Source of the DNA: Gracilariopsis chorda
Taxonomy: Eukaryota > Rhodophyta > Florideophyceae > Gracilariales > Gracilariaceae
Assembly (NCBI GenBank): GCA_003194525.1
Contig: NBIV01000665.1
Coordinates: 1 to 20,086, forward strand
Direction: 5' to 3'
DNA length: 20,086 bases
Shown here: one piece after another, positions 1-8,892 of the stretch
Position numbering within the stretch: the first letter of the stretch is position 1
Layout of the letters: each line of letters opens with the position of its first letter
Notes under the pieces: model-generated
Told to the model about the DNA's origin: nothing
The model's input: only the letters and a program-made list of their open reading frames with translations
Databases searched by the model: none
Position numbers and translations under genes: made by a program

Positions 1-298
1 AGTCATATTCTCAAGAAGCCTCAGAGAGCACGTGATTCACTTGAAGGCTGTGATTGGTCGGATTGCGAAGCATGGATTGAAGCTCAAACTGTCCAAATGT
101 TTCTTTGCACTATCGGAGGTGTCTCTTCTAGGCCATGTCATCAACGGAGATGGAGTGCACGTGGACCAGGAGAAGATTGCTAAGATCCAGGATGACCCAA
201 TTCCTGCCACCACTACGGAACTACGATCTTTTCTGGGACTAGCCGGATACTATCGAAGGTTCATCAGAAACTTTTGCTGAGACCTCCGCCGTGCTTTA
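1..298 (+). pseudogene. pol: Element A pol, RT C-terminal part (truncated by window and by insertion)
   Basis: This is the part of a Ty3/gypsy reverse transcriptase just downstream of the catalytic YxDD box, read in frame from base 2. It starts with VIFSRSLREH, continues through the connection motif SKCFF and the LGHVI motif (about 127-145), and reaches the family-typical segment SFLGLAGYYRRFIRNF (about 229-275). In that frame a TGA stops it at 278-280. A one-base shift at the T run 272-275 restores the frame leading into the RNase H region after the inserted element, so this looks like a 1-nt insertion. The catalytic half lies outside the window. At 298/299 the gene is interrupted by element B, and its other half resumes at 11705. 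The identification as gypsy RT is firm. Element A is dead twice over, by frameshift and by insertion. Confidence 0.9.
294..298. repeat. Target-site duplication, left copy (CTTTA)
   Basis: CTTTA lies immediately before the 5' LTR (TGTAGTG...) and is repeated exactly at 11700-11704, immediately after the 3' LTR (...ACCACA). Five-bp duplications are usual for Ty3/gypsy integrases. Removing element B and one copy restores the pol frame of element A across the junction. Confidence 0.97.
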
Positions 299-1211
299 TG
301 TAGTGCAATACATTCCCGCGTACGGGCGATGGTGAAACTCATATCTGAGGTGTACTCGGTGCGAGCGATGAAGCGGGATGCATGAATTTTAGCCCCCGTT
401 TACCGGGCTAATTGGCGGTCGGGTTACCCAGGGTGGTTATGGGAACATTCATATTTTGTGGTACTTGCCTGGCAAGGGTGGTGGACACGTGGCTACAGCC
501 CCGGCCAGGAGGCCCAAAACGGCTACTTATTTTAGTATAGTTTAGGGGTTAATTTTACTTAGGCTAGTGCACTACCTACTGTACTGCACTGAGCTAGTAC
601 TTGAGCGTCGGCCGCACGGCGGCGAGCTCACCAAGAAAAGTAACAAGAGTTCGGCTCTGACTCTATTCGCCATGCGAAGTGTCTAACTCCTCGCGGAGGT
701 ACACCGCTTGCCCGATAGTTTCACCCGACTCGCACCACCGAGGAGACCGTGCTCGTCGTACCCAGTGGGTTGTGACCACTCGTGGTATTCGTTGTTGTCG
801 TGTGACCGCCCGTACAGGCCCTATCTCCGCCCCAGTTTTGGGTATTGATATTACCGACGTGTGTCGTGAGACCGTGAGACCGTCCCTTCCCCTCATATCC
901 CCTAACCGCCGCGCGGTGCGTGTTCGTGTGTGTGTATCGGCACCCCCCTCCGGGGTCTGTTCCCGCTTTCCGCACGCCCCCGTCGGGTGGTCCCTTTCCC
1001 TCTTTTGTTCCACTGTTCGCAGGCTACTTCCGGACCAGCCGTGGTTCCGACCCGTTCTAACCCCTAAACCTCCGAGGTACATCCAGGCTCCCGACGGAGT
1101 TACACCCGTCATACGGGACACGGAGGGCTCTACCCAGCCGGGCCTACCTCTCCAAGAGAGCAAGGCTTCGAGCTGCCTTGGGTGCCTTTCCCACACCGGG
1201 ATTGCACCACA
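299..1211 (+). repeat. 5' LTR of element B
   Basis: This 913-nt LTR starts TGTAGTGCAATACATT and ends ATTGCACCACA. Compared by eye with the copy at 10785-11699 it differs by G398/A10884, C1139/T11627 and a C run of 6 (943-948) versus 8 (11429-11436). Short inverted repeats are visible: TTAGCCC...GGGCTAA near 389-411 and CTTGCC-T-GGCAAG near 464-476. I could not place a convincing TATA box. Long frames inside the LTR are treated as chance. Confidence 0.97.
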
Positions 1212-1213
1212 AG

Positions 1214-1231
1214 TGGTCTCCCGACCTAGAA
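1214..1231 (+). other. Candidate primer-binding site of element B
   Basis: Two bases after the 5' LTR the sequence reads TGGTCTCCCGACC, followed by TAGAA. A PBS must begin TGG, the complement of a tRNA 3' CCA end, and lie within a few bases of the LTR. This fits. I cannot assign the primer tRNA without the organism's tRNA set. Confidence 0.6.
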
Positions 1232-1745
1232 CGGGTTTGGCTTTCAATCCGGCCTGTCGGAAGTCCGCTTCCCCTTTTCCCTTTTATCCCTTTTTGCTCA
1301 TTCGTTGAGATTCCCAAGCCGTGGGACTGGTGAAGTAAGCCGTGGACGGCTATCTGCAGTATGCTACCCACAGCTCCGAGTTCCCCAGGAATGGTCCGCA
1401 ACGGAACGCCGCAGCGGCGAGATCACGAAGGTCCGTTCCGGAACAACTACTTACCAATGCCGTCGGTCTGGAATCCCAAGGAATCCCATCGGCAACCTCG
1501 GTGCCTCGAGCCGTGACAGCTGTGGCCACTACGCCACCTCCGGTGGTCGAACGCCGTCGGCTGTCCCCCCGAGACCGGGTCGCCTAAGTTACCATCTCCT
1601 CGAGTCGAGAATCGACATTGCCAATGTGGCCCACGCCTCCTCTCGCAGCAAGTTACCGAGTTGGAACGGCGATGGAGTGACTCCCTGGCTCGGCATTACT
1701 CGGAGATATTCGTCTCCTGAGAGCTGATGTGAATTCCATTCTGGA
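1232..1745 (+). other. Element B leader; no supported gene
   Basis: This 5' leader between the PBS and the first gag-like reading holds several short open frames in all phases (for example 1305-1727 and 1342-1587), but none has a recognisable motif. The true gag start could lie here. Given the frameshifts downstream I cannot fix it. Confidence 0.45.
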
Positions 1746-3376
1746 GTGTCTGGGTATCCGGCTGCCTTCGTAGAAGGATATCGGGAGTTCGTGGAGGAAG
1801 TTAAAACCCATATGATGCGGGTAACCGGACGTATGGACACGCTGGAAGCGTTGCTCAGAGAAGACCTGAACGCTCCGAGACAGGAGGAAGTGAAGGTCAT
1901 CTCAACCCAACACCGCTCCAGTCACCTCCCCGTCACCCTGAAAGAGAGTTCATCGTTATGAAGTTCGCCAAGTTCCGACTCGGAAACAAGTTCGAGTAGC
2001 TCGTCTTCGAGATCATCGCGTGAAGGAGAGGCCGCCGTCGCGGAGAAGAACCTAGTTCGAGGGCTACCTACACCTCCCATGGAGCAATCCGTGCGCGGAG
2101 AAAGGTCGCCGTCATTTCGGCTTGAAGGAATTGAAACCGACGAATCCCCTTTACAGGAGCTGTTGTCTATCGTTATTACCGATTGGAAGACTCTTCGGGC
2201 ACTCGAAGTTCGAGAGACACCGGTCGGGTGAAGGATCTCATACGTCGTATGAATGTGACGATGCTTAAGCAGAAGTTCTCCGGTGAAGATCCGATCCTCG
2301 TGTTGGATTTTCTGGCCCGCTTTGTGCAGGAAGCAGACGTACTCGAATGAGTGAGGCGCAGGCATACGTTGCGTTGCCCTACTTTCTTTCAGGAATGGCT
2401 GAAGATCAGTACAACTCGGTCAGGGGTTCGTCCAGGGCCTCAGAAGGAGGTGTTACGTGCTGGCCCGAGGCTGTACACTACCTGCTCAGGTCGTACGCGA
2501 CGGGAACTGCAATCAGTCAAGCCATCGTGGCGGTTCGCGATACGAAACAGAAGCCTGGTGAACGGAAACGTCGTATTCAACTCGCTTGAATAAAGCGTTT
2601 CATCGTTGTGGAATGTGTTTACCGCTTTTGAGCGTTGCTCCATGCTGGTGGATGGTTTAGATCCTGGTATCAGGGCACTGGTGTCCCGCTACAGGGAAGA
2701 GAAGCGCAAGGCGACGTATCTGGAACTGGTCCAGTACGCGCAGGCTGAGGGTGACACCCTCAGAGCGAGAGACCCGAGGCGTCGGTCGTCGAAGCTCTCT
2801 TCGTTCGAGAACGAGGCTTCCTCGGCATCTCTCCCTAACCCGGGACCACCTTCCGGATTTGCGGATAACATCCAGTATCTTGGCAGTCCTTGAACAGTCG
2901 TTGGCAACCTCGGAACTGCCGTCCACGGTTACACCACCCGTGGTAGATCGGCTTTTACGCAAACCCCGGTCGGGTTCCCCCAGCCCGCTAGCCTACGCGT
3001 CGAGCGCCACAAGACACTCCCGCCGGGATGGTCCAACCGAAGCAACTAGCATTCCAACCACAACACCTCAGCACCGCGGAATGATGTCCCACGCCACCGG
3101 AACACGTTCAGCCCCGCTGATTTGCTAATTTGTTACCTTGAAGGTCATACTGCGTCGCAGTGTACCCTCCCATTCGCGAGATGTGGAAGATCGTGGAATT
3201 ATGAGAATCTCCCACCGGAGCATAAGGCTCGTGTCCGAGTAATTCGTATGAAGACGCAAAGGCTGCGGTCCACAATGCTCAAAGCTCGAGAAGCCGCGAA
3301 AACCGCGAACGTAACAACCCTAACCTTTCGGAACGGCTCAGCCGCACCAGCGGTCGATTCGGTCCCGAAAAACTAA
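1746..3376 (+). pseudogene. gag: Element B gag (capsid and zinc knuckle), frameshifted
   Basis: Gag is the structural protein that packages element RNA. Coding-like stretches appear in several frames. A helical N-terminal piece with YREFVEEVKTHMMRV lies at 1746-1961. A capsid segment starting MNVTMLKQKFSGEDP lies at 2249-2350 and stops at TGA 2348. The capsid continues one frame over from ATG 2347 (SEAQAYVALPYFLSGMAEDQ) to 2589, then resumes at 2606-2893 with FERCSMLVDGLDPGIRALV. A CCHC knuckle is visible at about 3123-3163: the last three ligands are the C of TGT 3131, H 3146 and C 3161, but the first Cys codon (TGC 3123) is out of phase by one base, so the knuckle is broken by a 1-nt deletion. 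The layout is that of a Retrotrans_gag-type protein. At least four frame changes make it non-functional as read. Confidence 0.8.
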
Positions 3377-3589
3377 TCTTGGAGTCTCCCCACGGAGGGT
3401 GTCTTCCAAGCCGAAGTTGAAGACGCCTGAGGCGCCACCGCTTCGCTCCCCTGCCAAAAATCCTTACGAGGAACTGGCTCAAGAAGACGTGAGCTCGGAC
3501 CACTTAGTGCTCTGCGTCGTCCGTGATACGGTCCCGTAACTCCGCATCCCGGATCGAGTTTTGGTAATGGCCAAGAGGAACTTATAAAG

Positions 3590-4090
3590 TTTATAGTGAC
3601 CTCGGTCTCTCTAACCAGTTCATGGTTCGTCAGTTATCTGTCCTGGACACAGGTGCCGCTCCGAACCTGATCAATATCGGATTATTCACCGCCATGCGGA
3701 AATGCATTCGCATTGGTCCAAGTCTGGATCTGGCGGACGCTAATAACAACCCGCTCCAGACTCTTGGAAACAATTACTCTGGTACTCAAGACTAGGCACT
3801 ACGTGGTGAAGTTGGACTTCATCGTATGCGATTCTCTTGCTGCACCGGTCATCCTCGGTTGTGATTTCTGTGACCGCTTCGTGGAAGCTATCCGCCCTCG
3901 CTCCAGATCCGTGGAATTGGCCAACGGTTCGACCATCCCGATTGTACGGAAGCCCTTGCGACACGCTCCCGTAAACGGGTACCTTTACCTGCTGCTCAGG
4001 AAGCGTCCAATGTGGATCGAGCATCTACGAAGATTCGCGTCGCGGAACCAGTTTCGATCCCGAAGGAATCTCAGGTGTGGGTCTCAGTAA
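3590..4090 (+). pseudogene. pro: Element B retropepsin-like protease, frameshifted
   Basis: This is the aspartic protease that matures Gag-Pol. The active-site motif LDTGAAPNLIN is encoded from 3643 in one frame, which runs on as SLDLADANNNPLQTLG and then stops (TAG at about 3794). From about 3768 the adjacent frame (open to 4090) continues with TLVLKTRHYVVKLDFIV and the second retropepsin motif VILGCDFCDRF near 3849-3883. This is the order expected of a gypsy protease: DTGA, then about 65-70 residues later the ILG strand. A single frameshift at about 3768 splits it. A third frame seems to be used again after about 4030, where VAEPVSIP-type reading continues, so more shifts follow. Confidence 0.8.
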
Positions 4091-4099
4091 CATCCAAAC

Positions 4100-5609
4100 A
4101 CCACGGGTTGCAGGTTGTTCAACCGCTCCCTCGCTCTACGAACAGCGCCGTCTCGCATTAGCAAATGGATCGTATCCGTCGAGCCGGACAAACCCTTTAA
4201 GGTTCTCGTTGCTAACCTCGGAACTACCACTCAGTGGTTGGTTAAAACCAGGTCCTGGGCAACATGCTTCCCACCGTTGGCTATCCTTCCTACAAAGATT
4301 CCGATATCCGACGTTCTCGGAATACAAGACCCTAAGGAGGGGGAGGAGGTCCGTTCGTTCCGTTGGATCCCGCCGGGAAAGTTCAGATTCGACTGTCGAA
4401 GAAGCTCAGAAGAGCACGACTTCAGCATCGGCAGATACTGCGTTAGACCCGAACAGGCTTTGGATAAGTTGGACCTGGATCACATTAATGAATCTCATCG
4501 TGAGAAGTTTCGTGACATGCTCAGGGACTTTACCGCCATGTGGGACGGTTCCCTGGGGACGATAGGGGTAACCGAACATCGGATTGATTTGTTGCCGGAT
4601 ACACGGCCTATTGCACAGCACCCGTATCGGGCAGGCCCTAGAGCAAGGGGGGAAGAGAAATCTCAGGTGGAGAAGATGCTGCGAGCTGGAGTTATCGAAG
4701 CAGCACAATCCTTGGGCTTCTCCTGTTGTCCTTGTTCCGAAAGCCGATGGATCATGGCGTTTCTGTGTGGATTACCGCCGCCTGAATGCGGTTACTGTCA
4801 AGGACGTCTATCCGATTCCACGAATGGACGAGTACATTTGACTCCCTGGGGAGCGCAACGGTGTTCACTACCCTCGATGCCAATTCGGATACTGGCAGGT
4901 CCCTATTAGGAAAGAAGATCGTGATAAGACCGCGTTTGTGTGCCATCAAGGACTATATCGCTTTAAGCGAATGCCGTTTGGACTAACGAATGCCCCAGCT
5001 ACATTCCAACGGGCAATCGATATCCTCTTGGCGAGGTTCAAATGGACCAGCTGTCTGGTATACTTGGACGACATTATAGTGTTCTCCAATAACTTGGACG
5101 ATCACCTGTCCCATGTCCGGAAGTCTTGACAGTGCTCCGCAACGCAGGCATCACCCTGAAGCTGGGAAAGTGTGAGTTCTGCGCCGATTCGGTAAAATAT
5201 CTGGGGCACATCATCCGCCCCGGACAGCTTTCAATCGATGAGCAAGAGTGAAATCACTTCGAGAGGCGAAACATCCGACTAATCAAACGGCGCTTCGATC
5301 CTTCCTAGGACTTTGCAATGTATATCGCCGATTCGTCCCGAACTTCGCCGACTTGTCAGCACCGCTTAACGCACTCCTCCGGAAAGGACAACCCACCGAA
5401 CTGGACGTCTTTGACGAGGCTGAGTCGTCAGCATTCTCGTCTCTTGTCGACGCTGTAACGTCCCCGCCAGTTCTGGCCTTACCGCACCCGGACTTACCCT
5501 TCGAAGTGGATACTGACTCAAGTGCCCACCAGGTGGGTTGTGCGTTGTTTCAAGTCACGGAAGAAGGAGAAAGACATCCGATCGGATATTGGTCACGTTC
5601 GTTGACGTT
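4100..5609 (+). pseudogene. pol: Element B reverse transcriptase and N-terminal RNase H, multiple frameshifts
   Basis: RT motifs appear in the correct order but in shifting frames. [12 protein letters not shown] (to about 4713) is followed one frame over by [21 protein letters not shown] and [21 protein letters not shown] (about 4713-4838). After an extra T near 4836 the text reads DSLGSATVFTTLDAN. After another shift near 4884 comes GYWQVPIRKEDRDKTAFVC and MPFGLTNAPATFQRAI, then the catalytic YLDD encoded at 5061-5072. Shifts follow at about 5126 (stop at 5127-5129) and about 5250. SFLGLCNVYRRFVPNFADLS introduces the RNase H region, whose first catalytic Asp is in VDTDSS (about 5506-5523). 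A last shift near 5605 leads into the long open frame. There are about six single-base shifts in 0.9 kb. Confidence 0.93.
4331..4347 (+). repeat. Internal polypurine-tract-like copy 1
   Basis: CCTAAGGAGGGGGAGGA occurs here and, base for base, at 7491-7507. Its core TAAGGAGGGGGA is also the polypurine tract before the 3' LTR (10771-10782). Here it encodes PKEGEE just upstream of RT. Confidence 0.6.
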
Positions 5610-7772
5610 CACGAGCGCAACTACTCGGTGTCCGAGAAGGAGTGTCTTGCTGTTGTTTGGGCGTTGGCAACGCTTCGCCCATACCTTATGGGTAACCATT
5701 TCAAGGTTCACACCGATCACTCGGCTCTCCGTTGGCTACTCGAAATTCGAGAACCGTCGGGCCGCCTCATGCGTTGGCGTCTCCGACTCTCGGAATTTAC
5801 ATTTGATGTCCTCTACAAGAAGGGATCCCTGAATACTCAGGCTGACGCCCTATCGCGCTTAGGAACATCAGCGGAAACCGAACCGGTCGACGATCTGGAA
5901 ATACCATGTTTCATGGCACAATCCCCGGAGGGAACGGAAGAAGACGACCCAGACGTGAATGGGGATGACATCTGTGACGATATTCTGGCTGCAAACCCTA
6001 CGGATCCTCCGGATGACCAGGTTGTTCCCATATCCCCTGAGGAAATGATCCGTGAACAACAGCAGGATCCTTTCTGTGCCCAGATTCGTGCCCGTCTTAA
6101 CGGGGGCGCACAGATACCCTTTGCGGTGAACGATCGAGGCTACCTAGTCAGGTTGCTGACACGGGCCCCACAGATCGTTGTACCTCACACGCTGCAGCAG
6201 CGCGTCTTGCATCTATCGCATTACGCGAAGTTGGGTGCACATCCCGGCGGGAGGAAACTATACCTGACCCTTCGCAGGGACTTCTATTGGCCTGCTATGG
6301 CATTTGACTGCTATGCAGTTCGCCGCTCGTGCGTGGAATGTGCGAAGAATAATGTGAAACTTCGGAAGTACTCGAAGAAGTTAACACTATTCCCGGCACG
6401 GGCGCCACTCGAATATGTCGCTATTGATATCTTGGGCGAGCTTGTCAAAACCAAACGTGGTTACAAGTATCTTCTCGTCATTACTGACCGCTTCTCAAAG
6501 TTGGTGAGAACAGTACCGCTTAAACGGATTACCGCGGACGTGGTTGCGCGTGCGTTCGTAACCCACTGGGTCTTTACTTACGGCCCGCCGGTACACCTAC
6601 TCTCCGACAACGGATCTCAATTCACCTCAAAGTTCTTTCAGGACGTATGTAGAATCTTGGGAATCAAGAATATGTTTACTACCACCTACCACCCGCAGTG
6701 TAACGGACAAGTGGAACGATTCAATCGTACTATGCTCAACGCACTGCGCGCGTATGTCGCGGATCACCCCATGGAATGGGACTTGTACACGGACGCTATT
6801 ACGTACGCGTATAACACCCAGGTACACCGGGTCACGACCCTCGCTCCATTTGAGCTGGTCCTGTCTCGGATTCCACCACCCATGGCTATTGAAGCGCAAC
6901 CGAACGTCTCGGGGTACCCTTCACCAAGGTTATATCGAGATTCCTGGAAGGAATGGTTGAAGAACATGGTCCCTACCGCCCGAAAGGCTATGGGAAAAGC
7001 CCAGGAGGCATACAAACAGAACTTCGACGCGAAGATTCGTTCCCCGATACCCCAGGTCTCGGAAGGGGATTCTGTCTTCCTGCGAAAGGAATATTATAAT
7101 CCCGAAAAGGAGAAGCGCCACAAGTTGTCACCGATAGTGAATGGACCCTATCGGGTGGTTTCCGTCGCCGACGACACAGTCGTACTGGACATCGATAACC
7201 AGTTCGAACGCGTCTCACGCGACCGCGTAGCCCACGCGCCTGCGCCCCCTGAGGGCTCATCACCGCTCGTGACAATCCCGGAGGATGACCTCGTAACTCG
7301 GCCAACGGATAATCTGCTTCCGTCCCGCCCACCCGTCTTACCGCACCCGAAACGGGGACTCTCGGATCTTCCAATTGCCGATCAACCGGTTGGGCGCGCC
7401 GCGCGTATCGTGCAACGCACGCTTGACCCCAAACGCCTAACCGTTACTCCGCCCGCGGAGGTCCTTCATCCTGAACCCACCGCCCTCTCACCTAAGGAGG
7501 GGGAGGAACGGGAATCGATCGCGCCATCGCGGAAGGAAGCTCCGGCGTCGGACGGTGTCCCGTTTCATACGGCATCGTCGGATGAGCACCCCCAGAGCAG
7601 GGAGGAGTTGAACGCATCTCGAAGCGAGAAGGCCGTCTCCGCGGACCCGGATGCACTCCTGTCGAGCGAGTCGCTGGGTAGCGACGGAGGAAGTGGTGAA
7701 CCGGACTCGGTGTGGTCACTAATGTGGCGAATGATATCTCCGAGCACGGAGCACATACAACCTCGTTCATAA
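5610..7772 (+). CDS. pol: Element B RNase H C-part, integrase and proline/serine-rich tail (open frame)
   Basis: This is one open frame of about 720 codons. It has no start of its own and is the 3' part of pol. The upstream extension of the frame to 5538 is out of phase with the homologous reading. With residues counted from 5538, RNase H ends are ERNYSVSEKECLAVVWAL (26-43) and HTDHSALRW (58-66). The integrase zinc site is H225/H228, H235 and C265-x2-C268. The catalytic triad is D297 (AIDIL), D357 (SDNGSQF) and E393 (GQVERF), with the exact D-35-E spacing. The GPY/F module is LSPIVNGPYRVV (530-541). From about residue 565 to the stop the protein is rich in Pro, Ser, Glu and Asp and looks disordered. 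The integrase looks intact in every residue I can check, in contrast to the broken RT. Confidence 0.93.
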   Translation, partial: HERNYSVSEKECLAVVWALATLRPYLMGNHFKVHTDHSALRWLLEIREPSGRLMRWRLRLSEFTFDVLYKKGSLNTQADALSRLGTSAETEPVDDLEIPCFMAQSPEGTEEDDPDVNGDDICDDILAANPTDPPDDQVVPISPEEMIREQQQDPFCAQIRARLNGGAQIPFAVNDRGYLVRLLTRAPQIVVPHTLQQRVLHLSHYAKLGAHPGGRKLYLTLRRDFYWPAMAFDCYAVRRSCVECAKNNVKLRKYSKKLTLFPARAPLEYVAIDILGELVKTKRGYKYLLVITDRFSKLVRTVPLKRITADVVARAFVTHWVFTYGPPVHLLSDNGSQFTSKFFQDVCRILGIKNMFTTTYHPQCNGQVERFNRTMLNALRAYVADHPMEWDLYTDAITYAYNTQVHRVTTLAPFELVLSRIPPPMAIEAQPNVSGYPSPRLYRDSWKEWLKNMVPTARKAMGKAQEAYKQNFDAKIRSPIPQVSEGDSVFLRKEYYNPEKEKRHKLSPIVNGPYRVVSVADDTVVLDIDNQFERVSRDRVAHAPAPPEGSSPLVTIPEDDLVTRPTDNLLPSRPPVLPHPKRGLSDLPIADQPVGRAARIVQRTLDPKRLTVTPPAEVLHPEPTALSPKEGEERESIAPSRKEAPASDGVPFHTASSDEHPQSREELNASRSEKAVSADPDALLSSESLGSDGGSGEPDSVWSLMWRMISPSTEHIQPRS
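7491..7507 (+). repeat. Internal polypurine-tract-like copy 2
   Basis: This is an exact 17-base copy of the motif at 4331-4347 and again encodes PKEGEE, here in the disordered tail of the integrase ORF. It shares the 12-base core with the 3' polypurine tract. Confidence 0.6.
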
Positions 7773-7830
7773 CCAGTTTCGTGGTGAGCTGAAAAGCAAC
7801 CGCGGACACGGAGAGTGTGGTTGACACTGC

Positions 7831-8556
7831 GTGCGTTACCACAGAGCCCTACAAATGGACACTGTGACGCCACTGTCACGCGGACGAAGCCCGAAATTCC
7901 AAACCGTGGAAAGGTGTACACGTACATACCGCCGGCCGGCGTCAGGAGTACAGTCAAGACCCGCGTCGTGGAAAGACCGCGCGCGACACTTGCCGCCAGC
8001 GGCCAGCCAATCACAGTGTGTGATGCATGGCAATCCGCCTCCTGGCGTCGGAACCGTAGTGAACCGCCTCCCTCACCGTGAAAGGTCAAACTCACCAGAG
8101 TTGCACGGGTCGCGTGGGAGAAGAGCTCGCGAGCTGCGCGTCAATAGGGGAATCCGGTTAGAACGGAAGGCCCCCCCCACAAGGAGAGGATTAGGAAGCG
8201 GAAAGACCGCAATGCGGTATCAAGTCCCAGCACTCGCAGCGTCGAGGAAAGCTGACTTTGCCCGCAGGGTCGCGCCAATTTCAGGCAAGTCCCCTCACAG
8301 GGTTCTCCCCTTAAGCCCTGCCATGACGGGTCAGGAGCCGGCTACGTACGACCAGGAGTTTGTCGTTGACCACATCGTGGATCATGTTCTGGACTCCAAA
8401 GGAGTGTGGTTTTACCAAGTCCGATGGTACGGATACTCCCCGGAAGAGGACACATGGGAGCCCATTCAGCACCTTCCTCGTTCCAAGGTGATAACCTACC
8501 ACCGCCGGACGCGGTTCCCACTCCCATCCACTTTGGGCATGGCCCAGGTTGGGTAG
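7831..8556 (+). CDS. Element B chromodomain segment of pol, in a shifted frame
   Basis: This open frame carries a clear chromodomain near its end. From about 8350 it reads DQEFVVDHIVDHVLDSKG, then FYQVRWYGYSPEEDTWEP and LPRSKVITYHRR (to about 8508). The aromatic and acidic positions of the fold (W/Y-x-V-x-W-x-G-Y, then E-E-D-T-W-E-P) are all there. Such domains follow integrase in chromoviruses and are thought to guide integration to modified histones. Here it is one frame away from the integrase ORF (which stops at 7772). About 170 basic, Pro/Arg-rich codons stand before it, so the original protein was probably joined by one frameshift between about 7700 and 8200. The frame ends at TAG 8554-8556, which may not be the original end (see the next entry). 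Confidence 0.85.
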   Translation: MRYHRALQMDTVTPLSRGRSPKFQTVERCTRTYRRPASGVQSRPASWKDRARHLPPAASQSQCVMHGNPPPGVGTVVNRLPHRERSNSPELHGSRGRRARELRVNRGIRLERKAPPTRRGLGSGKTAMRYQVPALAASRKADFARRVAPISGKSPHRVLPLSPAMTGQEPATYDQEFVVDHIVDHVLDSKGVWFYQVRWYGYSPEEDTWEPIQHLPRSKVITYHRRTRFPLPSTLGMAQVG

Positions 8557-8724
8557 GACGATACACTGCACTATGCAGAAGATTCCGAAGACGGAAGAGA
8601 AGTCTCCGAAGAGAAGAGGACACAGGAAGAGATCTGGCTACAGAAGGTTACACGAAGTAATGGACTGGATAGGGAAACCAATGGTCATTGGACGTCACAC
8701 CGCCTAGCGGTCCGACCGAAGTAA
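8557..8724 (+). pseudogene. In-frame open extension after the chromodomain TAG
   Basis: The frame of the chromodomain ORF remains open for 55 more codons after TAG 8554, to TAA 8722. It is strongly acidic at first (DDTLHYAEDSEDGREVSEE) and then mixed. A G-to-A change of a TGG codon would explain the amber codon. This is inference. Stop-codon readthrough is possible but not supported by anything else. Confidence 0.35.
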
Positions 8725-8755
8725 CGGTTTAATGAAGAATACCGCCTAGCGGTCC
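8699..8755. repeat. Paired 15-bp hairpin repeat between convergent genes
   Basis: ACCGCCTAGCGGTCC occurs at 8699-8713 and 8741-8755. Each copy contains ACCGC-CTA-GCGGT, a perfect 5-bp stem with a 3-base loop. They lie between the end of the sense pol reading (8556 or 8724) and the 3' end of the antisense ORF (8893). Confidence 0.7.
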
Positions 8756-8892
8756 AGCATGAAGATGCTATGAAGAAGAAAAAGAACAGTCCGGACATAC
8801 GGATATAGAAGAAGGAAGTCGTTTACCACAAGCTATGGAGCGTTAAGCGCTAACCTATATCAGGTGTGTGTGCCACGGTCCAGGATCCTGAC

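Noticed and set aside
1214..1231. A tRNA gene at the PBS-like site
   Set aside because: Only the 3'-end complement is present. No cloverleaf could be drawn in the surrounding sequence.
663..1247. Minus-strand ORFs in LTR B (also 721-975, 1144-1401, 11149-11463, 11388-11684)
   Set aside because: They are shadows of a GC-rich LTR with no motif, and the C-run length difference between the two LTRs breaks the frame.
679..1308. 209-codon plus-strand ORF over the 5' LTR of element B (and its twin at 11165-11548)
   Set aside because: It lies in LTR, reads as Arg/Pro/Ser-rich low-information text, begins at GTG or similar rather than a supported start, and is cut differently in the two LTRs by the C-run change.
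7565..8095. 176-codon minus-strand ORF opposite the pol tail
   Set aside because: It overlaps the sense integrase-tail frame, has no motif and no supported start. It is best explained as a shadow of biased composition.
8699..8755. Paired repeats as the start of a CRISPR-like array
   Set aside because: There are only two short copies, in a eukaryotic retrotransposon, with no further units or associated genes.
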